DNA of 64,000 bases from Nitrospirota bacterium (GCA_021789215.1 JAJYJS010000005.1:54151-118150), one strand, 5' to 3'. Positions 42,212-52,092 are shown, counted from the stretch's first letter. A program made the numbers and translations. Notes: generated from the letters alone by a model not told the origin.

Positions 42212-45001
42212 TCAAGCTGTAAAATCAGGTCTTTTTTTCTCCTTGCCTCCACGATTGAAAGACCGGAAGACCAGCAGGGACAAAATCCCGGCCGAAATGA
42301 AAACGCCTGCCGCGAGCGCAACGAGTATCTTTACCGGCCTGTACCTGAAAAGAAGCCTATGCCTTCCGGCAGGCACCACTACCCCCCTCAGCACTCCATC
42401 CACCTTGTATATCCTCGTCTCCTTCCCGTCCACATACGCCCGCCATCCCGGATAGTACTGCTCGGAGACCACGACAAACCCCCTCGATGGAAAACCGGTG
42501 TCCAGCGCCATCCAGTTATTGTGGTAACCGGCTACGGAAACCTTGCCATTGGCAAACGGCCCCGCTCCGGCCGCTTTGAAATCGTCAGGATAGAGCAGCG
42601 CCGTTTCAGCCGGGTTTACCCGCTCGAAGTCGAAACGTCTTTTTACATCGTCAATATCCCTGGCCATCTCTATGCGCGAGACGGAATACGCCTGGGGAAG
42701 CGCGTTCCTGTTTGAGACGAGATGGCCGTTTTGGGAGTCAAATATCCTCTCGTATACATTACCTGCCCCTGCGGAGATGGCTGGCGGCCCGTATCCTCCG
42801 AGCCTCCGGATGGAGATGTCCCTTATCTTTACCGGGTCTCCCTGGATGGACTCGAAATAAAGGGTCACCTGCCTTGCCCCGGCAAAGGGCACTATCCTGT
42901 AATACGTCCCAGGCTCCGGCCCGATAACACCCGGATAGACGTTCAGGGGGTAGATGTCATGGCGAAGCTCGCGGCTTGCCGGGTCGAAGACCTCCATCCG
43001 CAGGGCGGCCCTCCCATCCTGGGCCATGGCCCTGAACGAAAAGAGATAAGTGCCTTTTTCAAGCTGAAGGCCAAGGGAAAACGTGTTTTCCCTCCTGGAA
43101 AGAAAATAAACGCTTTTGTCCTGGAGGACGGATGCCGCCACCGTTTTTTTGCCAGCGCCGGGTATTGTCATGCCCGCGTAATCGGTCTTTATGGAATCCG
43201 GTATCCAGAGATATCTCACGTTCATCATGCTTAAAAGGGTGTTGTTTTTCAAAAGGAACTCCCAGTAGCGGCTGTATCCGAGGAAATCCATGTCGAAGAG
43301 CCTCGCATAGTCGCTTAACATCAGGGGGTCGTAGCTGTTGAAGGCCTCTATCCCGCAGTCCACGTTATAGAGGTCTTCATAGGTCTGCTCCTTCATCCTG
43401 CTTATCCTGAAGACCTTTTCCCCGGACATCCCTTTCAGTATGTCATACGAATTGCTCCCGCATTTGCCCGAAAGCGCCTCCGGGGTTTCGCCCGAGATGC
43501 CGGAAAACCCGCCATAGGAATATGCCTCCAGGCAGACAACGGCAACAAGCGCATAAAGGGCCGCCCGGCCCGGCCTGAGCCTGTATGCAAGAAGGCAGAC
43601 AAGGCAGACGGCCATGATTGAAAGCGGCACATAGATGGAGGCATTCGAAAGTTCCAACAAACCGCCGATGCCAGGGGGAAACAGCTCCGGTTTAAGAAAA
43701 AACCCGAAAAAAACGAGGGAAAAGGCCAGGACCGCGGCCAGAAGGACGATTAAGGAGTTAAGATATTTTTGGCCTTTCGGGTTCCGGAGCCCGTCCAGGC
43801 CAAAGGCAAAAAGCGCCGAAACGGCAAAGGAGAACTCAAAAAGGTTTCTGGCGTGCGCCCGGAAGATGTTATATGCCGGGATATAATAGAGCACCTTTCC
43901 GGCAGGGGTGCCCCCCGCTGCCGCGAGGAAAAGCCCCAAAAACGCAATAAAGGCCCAGAACCGCACAAAAGAATTCCTGAAAAAATCCTTTAATATCAGG
44001 ACAATTGAGAAAACGAACGGGATGGCCCCGGCATATGCGGCAACGCTGTCATAGCGCAGGGGGATGGCCTTGCCGTATTCGCCTCCCGTGAAAAGGAAGG
44101 GAAAAAACAGGGAGGCGAGCGTCTTTGGATAAACCGAAAACTCTCTGAAGAAGATATAGCCAAGCGTCTTGTGGATGGAATCCCGCACGGATAGATTGCC
44201 AAGCTCCTGAGCGGCAAGTATCTGAGGAGACGCCACCGCAAAACCCAGGAGGACCCCTCCAAGCACGAGGCCCGCATACCCGGCCCTCTCCCCCTTTTTT
44301 AAAGCGGGGACATGGAAAAACAGGAAAAAAGCGGCAACCATATAGGTATAAACGCATATCTGGAAGCCGCCCGCCAGTATCTGCATGGCAACGGCCAACG
44401 CCAGCGCCAGCGCATATCTAAAGTCAGGCGGGCTCTTCCTCAGTTTTTCAAGGAAAAAGATTATCAACGGGAGCCAAACGGCGGAGTCCAATATCGCGGT
44501 ATTGGGCATGTTGGACACGACAAACCCCGAGAAGGCAAAGACAAACCCTCCGGCAAAGGCAGACAGCCTTGAAAGCCCCACAGACCTCAGGTACAGGAAC
44601 GTGAAAAACCCCGCGAGGGCATAATGGAGGAGAAAACTCAGATTGAACGCAAAAGAAGGGGAAAAGAGGCCGTAAAGGACGATGTTTATCGGATAGAGCG
44701 CCCCTGTCTGCGTAAGCCCGATAAAAGGGAGCCCCGCGTACTCGTAAGGGTTCCAGAGGGGGAAGGAGCCGCTTTTCAGCGCGTTTGAATAAAAAACCTT
44801 GAGCGGATAGTTGTAAAGGAGGGCGTCGCCGGGAACGATAACTATGCCCTCCGCAAATATCCTGTAATAAAAAAGGCAGGCGGCAATGAAAAAAAACCCC
44901 AGGAAAAGGGCGTTTTCCCTGAAAACCCCGGAAAAACGGGGTGGTTTTCTACCAGGACGCGGCATAGGGACAATTTTAAGAGCTGGAACGGGAATTTTCA
45001 A
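42212..45001 (-). CDS. YfhO family membrane protein
   Basis: A 929-residue membrane protein with about 12-13 helices in the N-terminal 520 residues and a long extracytoplasmic C-terminal domain ending in one last helix (about 895-915). The opening FPLWNPYEYAGLPFIG and the segment GDALLYNYPLKVFY match the YfhO/GT-C glycosyltransferase-like family. Members are linked to lipid-linked sugar transfer to teichoic acids or glycans, and the substrate here is unknown. The start TTG 45001 is supported by GGAGAGGA just upstream. It is divergent from the zinc-ribbon/trpB operon. Confidence 0.8.
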   Translation of the reverse strand: MKIPVPALKIVPMPRPGRKPPRFSGVFRENALFLGFFFIAACLFYYRIFAEGIVIVPGDALLYNYPLKVFYSNALKSGSFPLWNPYEYAGLPFIGLTQTGALYPINIVLYGLFSPSFAFNLSFLLHYALAGFFTFLYLRSVGLSRLSAFAGGFVFAFSGFVVSNMPNTAILDSAVWLPLIIFFLEKLRKSPPDFRYALALALAVAMQILAGGFQICVYTYMVAAFFLFFHVPALKKGERAGYAGLVLGGVLLGFAVASPQILAAQELGNLSVRDSIHKTLGYIFFREFSVYPKTLASLFFPFLFTGGEYGKAIPLRYDSVAAYAGAIPFVFSIVLILKDFFRNSFVRFWAFIAFLGLFLAAAGGTPAGKVLYYIPAYNIFRAHARNLFEFSFAVSALFAFGLDGLRNPKGQKYLNSLIVLLAAVLAFSLVFFGFFLKPELFPPGIGGLLELSNASIYVPLSIMAVCLVCLLAYRLRPGRAALYALVAVVCLEAYSYGGFSGISGETPEALSGKCGSNSYDILKGMSGEKVFRISRMKEQTYEDLYNVDCGIEAFNSYDPLMLSDYARLFDMDFLGYSRYWEFLLKNNTLLSMMNVRYLWIPDSIKTDYAGMTIPGAGKKTVAASVLQDKSVYFLSRRENTFSLGLQLEKGTYLFSFRAMAQDGRAALRMEVFDPASRELRHDIYPLNVYPGVIGPEPGTYYRIVPFAGARQVTLYFESIQGDPVKIRDISIRRLGGYGPPAISAGAGNVYERIFDSQNGHLVSNRNALPQAYSVSRIEMARDIDDVKRRFDFERVNPAETALLYPDDFKAAGAGPFANGKVSVAGYHNNWMALDTGFPSRGFVVVSEQYYPGWRAYVDGKETRIYKVDGVLRGVVVPAGRHRLLFRYRPVKILVALAAGVFISAGILSLLVFRSFNRGGKEKKRPDFTA

Positions 45002-45064
45002 ATCCTCTCCACCGGGCGGGAAAAAAGCCTTGAAATCTGCCTAAATGCTATAATATTTCCTATC

Positions 45065-45271
45065 ATGAACACCGGCGGAAAGAAATGGAGGCCCGACGGG
45101 GTGCTCCCGCTCTGTCCCGTCTGCGGCAGGGAATTGAAAGAGGAGAAACTGACCCCCGAGGGGTACGAATGCGCCTGCGGGGAGACCATACCCGAAAGGC
45201 TCGTCGTGGAGCCCTTTGAGGGCTGTACTCACGGCCTCAACTGCAACTGCGGAAGGGAAAGAAAAAAATAG
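45065..45271 (+). CDS. Small zinc-ribbon-like protein before trpB
   Basis: A 68-residue protein with CPVC (about 17-20), CAC (about 36-38) and C-T-H-G-L-N-C-N-C near the end: seven cysteines in total. The first pair and the CxC could form a zinc ribbon. The final CxxxxxCxC is unusual. It ends one base before the trpB ATG (TAG, G, ATG), indicating translational coupling. TATAAT (45049-45054, with TGC just before, an extended -10) lies 10 bases upstream of the ATG. The function is unknown. Confidence 0.65.
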   Translation: MNTGGKKWRPDGVLPLCPVCGRELKEEKLTPEGYECACGETIPERLVVEPFEGCTHGLNCNCGRERKK

Positions 45272-45272
45272 G

Positions 45273-46448
45273 ATGAAAAAAGGGTATTACGGCCCTTACG
45301 GCGGGCAGTTCGTGCCCGAAACCCTCATGCCCGCCCTGAAGGAGCTTGAACAGGCGTTTGCAAGCGCCCGGAGGGACAGGGGCTTCCGGGAGGAATTCGA
45401 CCGGCTGGCAAAGAGCTACATAGGCAGGCCCACCCCGCTTTATTACGCGAAAAGGCTCTCGGAACACCTTGGCGGGGCGAAGATATATCTCAAACGCGAG
45501 GACCTGACCCACACCGGGGCGCACAAGATAAACAACGCCCTTGGGCAGGCTCTTCTGGCCCGGCGGATGGGCAAGAAGAGGCTCATCGCGGAAACCGGGG
45601 CTGGACAGCACGGGGTGGCCACAGCAACCGGCGCGGCCCTCTTCGGCCTGGAATGCGTCATATACATGGGCTCCGAGGACATCAGGAGACAGTCGCTGAA
45701 CGTCTTCAGGATGAAGCTCCTCGGCGCGGAGGTGAAGGACGTCTCCTCCGGCTCAAAGACTCTCAAGGACGCCATAAACGAGGCCCTCAGGGATTGGACC
45801 ACAAACGTGGGGAACACGCATTATGTTATGGGAACGGTCTTCGGGCCGCACCCCTTCCCGGCTATCGTGAGGGAGTTCCAGTCGGTCATCGGGAAAGAGG
45901 CTAGGGCGCAGATACTGAAGGCCGAGGGAAAGCTGCCCGGCCACCTTGTCGCCTGCGTGGGGGGCGGGAGCAACTCGATGGGGCTTTTCGCCCCGTTTCT
46001 GGAAGACAACGTAGAGATGACGGGCGTGGAGGCCGGGGGGATGGGCATCGAGACCGGCAAGCACGCGTCCCGCTTTGCAGGGGGCTCCATCGGCGTGTTC
46101 CAGGGGGCAAAGAGCTATCTCCTCCAAAACAGCTCCGGCAACGTGCTTGAGACCCATTCGGTGTCGGCGGGGCTCGATTACGCCTCCGTCGGGCCGGAGC
46201 ACGCCTGGCTGAAAGACACAGGCCGGGTGAATTATACCTGCGCCACTGACGAGGAGGCACTGGGCGCATTCGAGATGCTTTCAAGGCTGGAAGGGATTAT
46301 TCCCGCGCTTGAATCCGCCCATGCGCTTGCCCATGCCGCAAAACTGGCCCCAAAGCTTGAGAAGGACCAGGTCATAATCGTGAACCTCTCGGGCAGGGGG
46401 GACAAGGACGTGCAGGAAGTGGCCAGGATAAAGGAAGTAAAACTCTGA
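45273..46448 (+). CDS. trpB: Tryptophan synthase beta subunit
   Basis: A pyridoxal phosphate enzyme (391 residues) that condenses indole with serine. [20 protein letters not shown] is the N-terminal signature, [13 protein letters not shown] (about 80-92) contains the cofactor lysine, and GGGSNSMG (about 229-236) binds the phosphate. The frame extends to 45216, but ATG 45273 gives the normal N-terminus. It overlaps trpA by one base (TGATG). Confidence 0.97.
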   Translation: MKKGYYGPYGGQFVPETLMPALKELEQAFASARRDRGFREEFDRLAKSYIGRPTPLYYAKRLSEHLGGAKIYLKREDLTHTGAHKINNALGQALLARRMGKKRLIAETGAGQHGVATATGAALFGLECVIYMGSEDIRRQSLNVFRMKLLGAEVKDVSSGSKTLKDAINEALRDWTTNVGNTHYVMGTVFGPHPFPAIVREFQSVIGKEARAQILKAEGKLPGHLVACVGGGSNSMGLFAPFLEDNVEMTGVEAGGMGIETGKHASRFAGGSIGVFQGAKSYLLQNSSGNVLETHSVSAGLDYASVGPEHAWLKDTGRVNYTCATDEEALGAFEMLSRLEGIIPALESAHALAHAAKLAPKLEKDQVIIVNLSGRGDKDVQEVARIKEVKL

Positions 46449-47239
46449 TGGCGTCACGGATAGCGGCCAAATTCAACCAGCTCCGGAAAGAAGGCCGGAA
46501 AAAGGCCTTCATCGCCTATATAATGTGCGGAGACCCGTCGCTTGAGGGGACGGCAAAACTGGTGAAGACCCTTGAGGAATGCGGGGCCGACATCATAGAG
46601 CTTGGTGTGCCTTTTTCCGACCCGCTTGCGGACGGCCCGGTGATACAGGCCGCCGGGGGCCGGGCGATTGAGGCCGGGGTGGACCTTAAGGCCGTAATAG
46701 AGTTCGTGAGGGACCTAAGGCGGGAAACCCAAATACCGCTTGTGCTTATGACATATTACAACCCGGTATTCAAGTACGGGGAAGAGGCCTTTGCAAGGGA
46801 TGCCGCGCAGGCCGGGGCGGACGGGGTGATAATACCCGACCTGCCGGTGGACGAGGCTGCGGCGCTCAGGGGCCACTGTGCCAGATACGGGCTGGACACC
46901 ATCTTCCTTGCCGCGCCGACCTCGACGGAGGACAGGCTGAGGAAGGTGGCGCAGGCATCGTCGGGGTTCATCTATTACGTCTCCATGACGGGGATAACGG
47001 GCGCGAGGCTCTCCGTCTCCAGCGAGATGAGCGGGGCAATCGAAGAGCTTAAAAGGCTTTCGAAGGGGAAAAAACCCGTCTCGGTGGGCTTCGGGGTCTC
47101 GACCCCGGAGGAGGCCGCCCAGGTCTCAACGATAGCCGACGGCGTTATCGTAGGCAGCGCGATAGTGAAAAAGGCCAATGAGGCCCCGGAAGAAGAGTTC
47201 AGGCGATACGTAAAATCCCTCCGCGAGGCCATCAGGTAA
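46448..47239 (+). CDS. trpA: Tryptophan synthase alpha subunit
   Basis: A TIM-barrel (263 residues) that cleaves indole-3-glycerol phosphate and channels indole to TrpB. IIELGVPFSDPLADGPVIQAA (about 50-70) holds the catalytic Glu and Asp, and VSMTGITGA and GFGVSTPEEAAQV are phosphate-binding segments. It starts on the trpB stop codon and is followed by accD 7 bases later. Confidence 0.97.
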   Translation: MASRIAAKFNQLRKEGRKKAFIAYIMCGDPSLEGTAKLVKTLEECGADIIELGVPFSDPLADGPVIQAAGGRAIEAGVDLKAVIEFVRDLRRETQIPLVLMTYYNPVFKYGEEAFARDAAQAGADGVIIPDLPVDEAAALRGHCARYGLDTIFLAAPTSTEDRLRKVAQASSGFIYYVSMTGITGARLSVSSEMSGAIEELKRLSKGKKPVSVGFGVSTPEEAAQVSTIADGVIVGSAIVKKANEAPEEEFRRYVKSLREAIR

Positions 47240-47246
47240 AGCAGGC

Positions 47247-48083
47247 ATGGCCTGGTTCAAGAGAAACAAGCAGGCATTAAAAAAGGTAAAGATACCCGAG
47301 GGCTCCTGGATAAAATGCGAGGGCTGCAAGGAGATCGTTTACCGCAAGGAGATAGAGCGCAACCTCAAGGTCTGCCCCAAATGCGAGTACCACTTCAGGA
47401 TAGACGCGAGGGAAAGAATAAACCTCCTCTTTGATGAAGGCAGCTTCATCGAGGCGGACGAGGCCATAACCTCCGGCGACCCGCTCTCCTTCAAGGACAG
47501 CATGCCCTATAAGGAAAGGCTTAAGTTCAATGCCCAGAAGACGGGGCTCAATGAGGCCGCCGTCTCCGGCACCGCCGCCGTCGGCGGCAGGACCGTCTCC
47601 GTGATAATCATGGATTTCTCCTTCATGGGGGGCAGCATGGGCAGCGCCGTCGGGGAGAAGATCGTGAGGGCGGTGGAGCGGGCCATCGAGCAGAAGACCC
47701 CCCTCATAACCGTCTCGTCCTCCGGCGGGGCCAGGATGCAGGAGGGCATATTCTCGCTCATGCAGATGGCAAGGGCCTCGGCAGCCATCGGCAGGCTTAA
47801 AAACAGCTCCATCCCATACATATCAATCCTCGCCGACCCCACTTTCGGAGGCGTCACGGCAAGCTTCGCCATGCTTGGCGACGTGATAATAGCCGAGCCC
47901 CGGAGCCTCATAGGGTTCGCGGGCCCCAGGGTGATAGAGCAGACAATAAAGCAGCAGCTCCCCGACAATTTCCAGCGGGCCGAATTCCTCCTTGAGCACG
48001 GCCTTATAGACATGGTGGTGCACAGGAGGGAGATCAAGGCCATGATAGGAAAAATCCTCTCTCACCTCACGCTCCCCGAATGA
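47247..48083 (+). CDS. accD: Acetyl-CoA carboxylase carboxyltransferase beta subunit
   Basis: Together with AccA it makes malonyl-CoA for fatty-acid synthesis. The four-cysteine zinc finger CEGCKEIVYRKEIERNLKVCPKC is near the N-terminus (key residues are the two CxxC pairs, about 26-48). The crotonase-like core has SSGGARMQEG and MGGSMGS. The length is 278. It overlaps folC by 4 bases (ATGA). The trpBA-accD-folC order is common in several bacterial phyla. Confidence 0.96.
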   Translation: MAWFKRNKQALKKVKIPEGSWIKCEGCKEIVYRKEIERNLKVCPKCEYHFRIDARERINLLFDEGSFIEADEAITSGDPLSFKDSMPYKERLKFNAQKTGLNEAAVSGTAAVGGRTVSVIIMDFSFMGGSMGSAVGEKIVRAVERAIEQKTPLITVSSSGGARMQEGIFSLMQMARASAAIGRLKNSSIPYISILADPTFGGVTASFAMLGDVIIAEPRSLIGFAGPRVIEQTIKQQLPDNFQRAEFLLEHGLIDMVVHRREIKAMIGKILSHLTLPE

Positions 48084-49384
48084 AATACAATGAGGCTGTC
48101 GGCTATCTATACGGACTTCAAAAGCACGGGATAAAGCTGGGCCTCGATAACCCCCGGCGGCTGCTCGCGGCCATTGGCAACCCCCAGAAAAGCTTCAGTT
48201 CCATTCATATAGCGGGCACAAACGGAAAAGGCTCCACCTCAACGGCCATAGCCTCGATTCTCAGGGCAAACGGCTTCAGGACAGGGCTCTTCACATCCCC
48301 GCATCTGGTGAGCTTCACGGAACGCATAAGAATAGACGGCAGGGAAGTAGAGGAAGAAACGATTGTGGAGCTTACGGGAAGGCTGATAGAGACCGTCCGG
48401 AATCTGCCTGGCCTGTCTCCCACTTTTTTCGAGTTTGCCACCGCAATGGCTTTTCTCTATTTCAGGGAGAACGCCGTCCAGTGGGCCGCGGTGGAGACCG
48501 GCATGGGCGGGCGGCTCGATGCGACAAACACAGTCGAACCCCGTGTTGCCGTCATTACGCCCGTAAGCATGGACCACAGGGAATTTCTGGGCGGCACGCT
48601 CAGGGAGATCGCCGGGGAAAAGGCGGGCATAATAAAACCCGGCGTCCCGCTGGTGCTCGGCCCCCAGATGCCGGAGGCGCTGGCCGTGATGGAGGAGACG
48701 GCGCAGAAAAATTCCTGCCCGGTTTATATTTACGGAAGGGACTTTTATTCAACACTCCGGGAGCAGACGGCAACCGGGATAACCTTCGACTACGAAAGCC
48801 CCGGGCTTGAGCTTAAGGACATATTTTTCCCGCTCAGGGGATATTACCAGGCCGTGAATGCGGCAACGGCCATAAAGGCAATCGAGCTGGCCGGGTCCGC
48901 GGACGCGGACCTGATCCGCAAAGGGCTTGGCGAGGCGATACTGCCCGGCAGGCTGGAGCTTGCATCGGCCAATCCGGATATCGTCCTGGACGGGGCCCAC
49001 AACCCGGAGGCCGCACGGACGCTCGCAAGGGCGATAAGGGAGATTTATCCTGGCCGGAACATTGTACTGGTTGCGGGCATCATGTCCGACAAGGACATAG
49101 ACGGGATACTGAAAGAGCTGCTTCCCGTCGCCCGAAAGACAATATTCACGGCCCCGGCTTACGCACGCGCGGCAAGGCCGGAAGAACTCAGTGAAAGGGC
49201 GGGAGGGCTAGGGTTTACGGGCGGACTGCTCTGCCCGGAGGTCTCGGGGGCGATAGAAAAAGCAAGGGGGCTTGCGGAGGCGGGGGACATCATCCTGATA
49301 GCAGGCTCATTCTATACGGCCGGCGAGGCGAAGGAAGCCATCCTGCGCCGCAGCGGGACGTCTTTTTCGAGGCTCAGGGAATGA
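48080..49384 (+). CDS. folC: Folylpolyglutamate/dihydrofolate synthase FolC
   Basis: A 434-residue Mur-ligase-fold enzyme that adds glutamate to folates, and in many bacteria also forms dihydrofolate. The P-loop is GTNGKGST (about 43-50), followed by FTSPHLVSFTERI, AAVETGMGGRLDATN and LDGAHNPEAARTLA. It starts on the accD stop and overlaps lptD by 4 bases. Confidence 0.93.
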   Translation: MKYNEAVGYLYGLQKHGIKLGLDNPRRLLAAIGNPQKSFSSIHIAGTNGKGSTSTAIASILRANGFRTGLFTSPHLVSFTERIRIDGREVEEETIVELTGRLIETVRNLPGLSPTFFEFATAMAFLYFRENAVQWAAVETGMGGRLDATNTVEPRVAVITPVSMDHREFLGGTLREIAGEKAGIIKPGVPLVLGPQMPEALAVMEETAQKNSCPVYIYGRDFYSTLREQTATGITFDYESPGLELKDIFFPLRGYYQAVNAATAIKAIELAGSADADLIRKGLGEAILPGRLELASANPDIVLDGAHNPEAARTLARAIREIYPGRNIVLVAGIMSDKDIDGILKELLPVARKTIFTAPAYARAARPEELSERAGGLGFTGGLLCPEVSGAIEKARGLAEAGDIILIAGSFYTAGEAKEAILRRSGTSFSRLRE

Positions 49385-51309
49385 GAAGGCGGTTTTTTTT
49401 CCTGTTCCTTCTGGTTTTGCCCGCAAGCCTCGGCTGGTTTTTTGCGGGCGAGGCCGGGGCCACGATGCGGATAACCGCGAAAGAGTTGAGCGCCAAAGGG
49501 GATGTCTATACCTTCAGGGGCTCGGTGCAGATACAAAAAGACCAGATAACCGCGGGCGCCGATGAGGCCGTCTATGACCAGGCAACAGGGGACCTGCACC
49601 TTATCGGAAACACCTATTACGAAAACCCCGACGCCATCCTGACCGGGGACGAGGCCATCTATAACCTCAACCAGAAGACCGGCGCAATCTCAAACGGGAC
49701 CATATTCTACAAGAAGAGGAACTTCTATGTGCGCAGCAGGGACATCGAACGCACGGGCGAAAACCTCTATCAGTTCAGGAAAGCCACCTTCACAGCCTGC
49801 GACGAGGAGACCCCCGCATGGTCAATTACCGGAAGCGACATAAAGGTAAACACAGAGGACAAAGTCTACATTAAAAACAGCACCTTCAGAATTAAAAAAG
49901 TGCCGGTGCTCTATGCGCCGGCCTTCTGGCTGCCGGCCAAAAACAAGCGCGAAAGCGGGTTCCTCCCGCCCACATTCGGCTACGGGAGCTTCGGAGGGGC
50001 GCATTTCGTGCTCCCCTATTACTGGGCCTTCTCCCGGCACAGGGACGCAACCATAGACCTGGACTACTATTCGAAGCGGGCTTTCGGCGCGGCCGTGAAC
50101 GCCAGGTACCTGGAGCAGGGAGGGTTTTCCGGGGAGCAAAGCCTTGGATATCTGCGGGACTGGGCAGACCGGGTCGACTATATGACATTCAACGGCAGCC
50201 ACCGGGCCCCGTTCGGGTTCCTGAATCTGGACCTGCTCAACCACAGGGACTTTTACAGGCTCTACTCACTCAGGTATCAGATAAGGGCAAGGCGGTATCT
50301 GGAATCCAGCGGCGAGGCGTCCGTGACCTATCCGGGCGAGGCAAAGCTCTTCATTGACACCCGGTGGTTTCAGGACCTTGAAGACGGCGTGGACCAGAAA
50401 TCCGTGGTCCAGAGGCTGCCGGAAATAGGGTTTTACGCATACCCCAGGGAGATTGGCTCCTTCGCGGGCAGCCCGTTCGTGTTCGGCATGACGACCAGCG
50501 CGGTCAATTTCTGGCGGGAGCACGGCCAGTCCGCCGGGAGGTTCAACCTTGCCCCGAGGGTGTCCTGGACTATCGGGGACGGGATAGACCTCTTCCAGTC
50601 GGCGGGGGCCGGCCTGAGGGCCTACGATTTCAACCGCCCCGGCGAAAAGATAACCCAGGCCGTGGTGGACTACGAGGCGTCCCTCAGGGCCAGATACCAG
50701 AAGACATACGGCAGCATGACCCATTACCTTGAGCCGGTGATAAGCTACTCTTACAGGAGCCTTACGGACGGCAGCACGCCTGTGGTGTTCGATGAGCTTG
50801 AGATGGAGGGCAAGACATCCGTCTTCGAGGCCGCCATATGGAACAGGCTATACGACCTTCAGGGGCAGTTCTTCGTCTCGAAGCTCTCGGAGCAGTACGA
50901 CCTGAACGACCCCGTCCATCCGCTCAAGCCTATAACGCTGAGCGCGGCCTCCTCCCGGCCCGTTGCGCTGAGCGCGGTGGTCACCTACGAACCCTACAGC
51001 AGGAGCTTCGACACCATCGACGTGGACTCAAGCTTCAGCATACAGCCGCTTGACACGCAGATCACGGCAAGAGAGAGGTTCGCCCGCTCGGAAAACACAT
51101 GGCTCCACAGCCTGGGGGCGATAGTGAAGGCCTCGCCGAAGGTTTCCGTTGAGACAAACATCTGGTACGATACGAAGGGAGGCGGCCTGAGGCAGCTCGA
51201 CACCGCTGTGCATTACACGAGCCAGTGCTGGGGGATAACGGTGATGCTGAGCAAGAAGCCGGGCAATACGGCGGTATACTTCAGGGTGCAGCTGAGGGGC
51301 ATCGGCTAG
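49381..51309 (+). CDS. lptD: LPS-assembly protein LptD
   Basis: An outer-membrane protein of 642 residues with an N-terminal signal (about 1-28), the OstA/LptA-like beta-jellyroll (about 30-180, ITAKELSAKGDVYTFRGSV and ADEAVYDQATGDLHLIGN) and a C-terminal barrel. With LptE it inserts lipopolysaccharide in the outer leaflet. The length is shorter than in enterics but normal for other phyla. Few cysteines are visible. The gene is the last of the trpBA-accD-folC run. Confidence 0.88.
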   Translation: MRRRFFFLFLLVLPASLGWFFAGEAGATMRITAKELSAKGDVYTFRGSVQIQKDQITAGADEAVYDQATGDLHLIGNTYYENPDAILTGDEAIYNLNQKTGAISNGTIFYKKRNFYVRSRDIERTGENLYQFRKATFTACDEETPAWSITGSDIKVNTEDKVYIKNSTFRIKKVPVLYAPAFWLPAKNKRESGFLPPTFGYGSFGGAHFVLPYYWAFSRHRDATIDLDYYSKRAFGAAVNARYLEQGGFSGEQSLGYLRDWADRVDYMTFNGSHRAPFGFLNLDLLNHRDFYRLYSLRYQIRARRYLESSGEASVTYPGEAKLFIDTRWFQDLEDGVDQKSVVQRLPEIGFYAYPREIGSFAGSPFVFGMTTSAVNFWREHGQSAGRFNLAPRVSWTIGDGIDLFQSAGAGLRAYDFNRPGEKITQAVVDYEASLRARYQKTYGSMTHYLEPVISYSYRSLTDGSTPVVFDELEMEGKTSVFEAAIWNRLYDLQGQFFVSKLSEQYDLNDPVHPLKPITLSAASSRPVALSAVVTYEPYSRSFDTIDVDSSFSIQPLDTQITARERFARSENTWLHSLGAIVKASPKVSVETNIWYDTKGGGLRQLDTAVHYTSQCWGITVMLSKKPGNTAVYFRVQLRGIG

Positions 51310-51352
51310 TGCGGGCTTCTCTCATACATCCGGTTTGCTGTAAAATAAAAGA

Positions 51353-51520
51353 ATGAAATGTAAACATTGCGGCGGCAGCATCCGTATCCAGTTCGGCTGA
51401 AAGGCCGTGAGACTGCGCTGCATGGATTGCGGCCGCGTTTTTGAGATAGGCGATTACATAGACGAGATAGACGAGGAGCTTTGGGAGCGGATATCCCGCC
51501 GCTCCTGCGACACCGCATGA
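51353..51520 (+). CDS. Dual-CXXC small protein with in-frame TGA (probable selenoprotein)
   Basis: ATG 51353 opens a 56-codon frame with TGA at 51398-51400 and a final TGA at 51518-51520. Reading through codon 16 gives a 55-residue protein: CKHC at residues 3-6, the TGA-coded residue at 16, CMDC at 24-27 and an acidic helical tail (GDYIDEIDEELWERIS). The final stop overlaps the ATG of the next gene (ATGA), as real coupled genes do. I recall a family named dual CXXC motif small (seleno)protein, which fits the size and layout. TAAAAT (51341-51346) lies six bases before the ATG with no Shine-Dalgarno sequence. GGCCGU (51403-51408) can pair with GCGGCC downstream. The alternative is a pseudogene. 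Confidence 0.7.
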
Positions 51521-52092
51521 TTGAAAATGAATTAAAGGCGCTTGCCGGACTGTATGACAGGATGGACAAGGCGTACGGGGAACTGGCCGCCCGCAGCAGG
51601 TTCTCCTGCGGCGGATGCGCGGACAACTGCTGCACGCAGAGGTTCCACCACCACACCCTGGCCGAATACCTTTATCTGCTGGAAGGGCTGAAGCGGACGG
51701 AGGCCAGAACAAGGGAGACCATAATAAAGCGGGCGAGGATCGTGGTGGAGAGCTACTCGCATGAATTGCAGGCGGGCGAGATATTCAAGCTGATGTGCCC
51801 TGTGAACTTCGACGGCCTGTGCGCCCTTTACCAGTGGAGGCCGATGATATGCAGGCTCCACGGCCTGCCGCATTTCTTCCTGATGCCCGACGGCTCCAGG
51901 AAGGCCGGGGGCGGCTGCCACAGGTTCCCGGCCACGGATTCCAGCATGCTGGACAGGACGCCATTCTACACGGCCCTGGCCGGCATAGAGAAGAGGCTCA
52001 GGGAACAGCTGGGCTTCAGGGAGCGCTTCAAGAAGACGACCGCCCAGATGATAATGGAGATGTCGCTTGAACTTGACATCGATGAAATGTAA
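51517..52092 (+). CDS. YkgJ-type cysteine-cluster protein
   Basis: A 191-residue protein. The motif CGGCADNCC near residue 30 followed by C-P-V-N-F-D-G-L-C and I-C-R-L-H-G-L matches the metal-binding cysteine cluster of the YkgJ (zinc- or iron-chelating) domain. Function in the family is unclear. ATG 51517 overlaps the stop of the small selenoprotein-like gene. Its end overlaps the NYN gene by 11 bases. Four genes in a row here overlap, so they form one operon. Confidence 0.8.
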   Translation: MIENELKALAGLYDRMDKAYGELAARSRFSCGGCADNCCTQRFHHHTLAEYLYLLEGLKRTEARTRETIIKRARIVVESYSHELQAGEIFKLMCPVNFDGLCALYQWRPMICRLHGLPHFFLMPDGSRKAGGGCHRFPATDSSMLDRTPFYTALAGIEKRLREQLGFRERFKKTTAQMIMEMSLELDIDEM

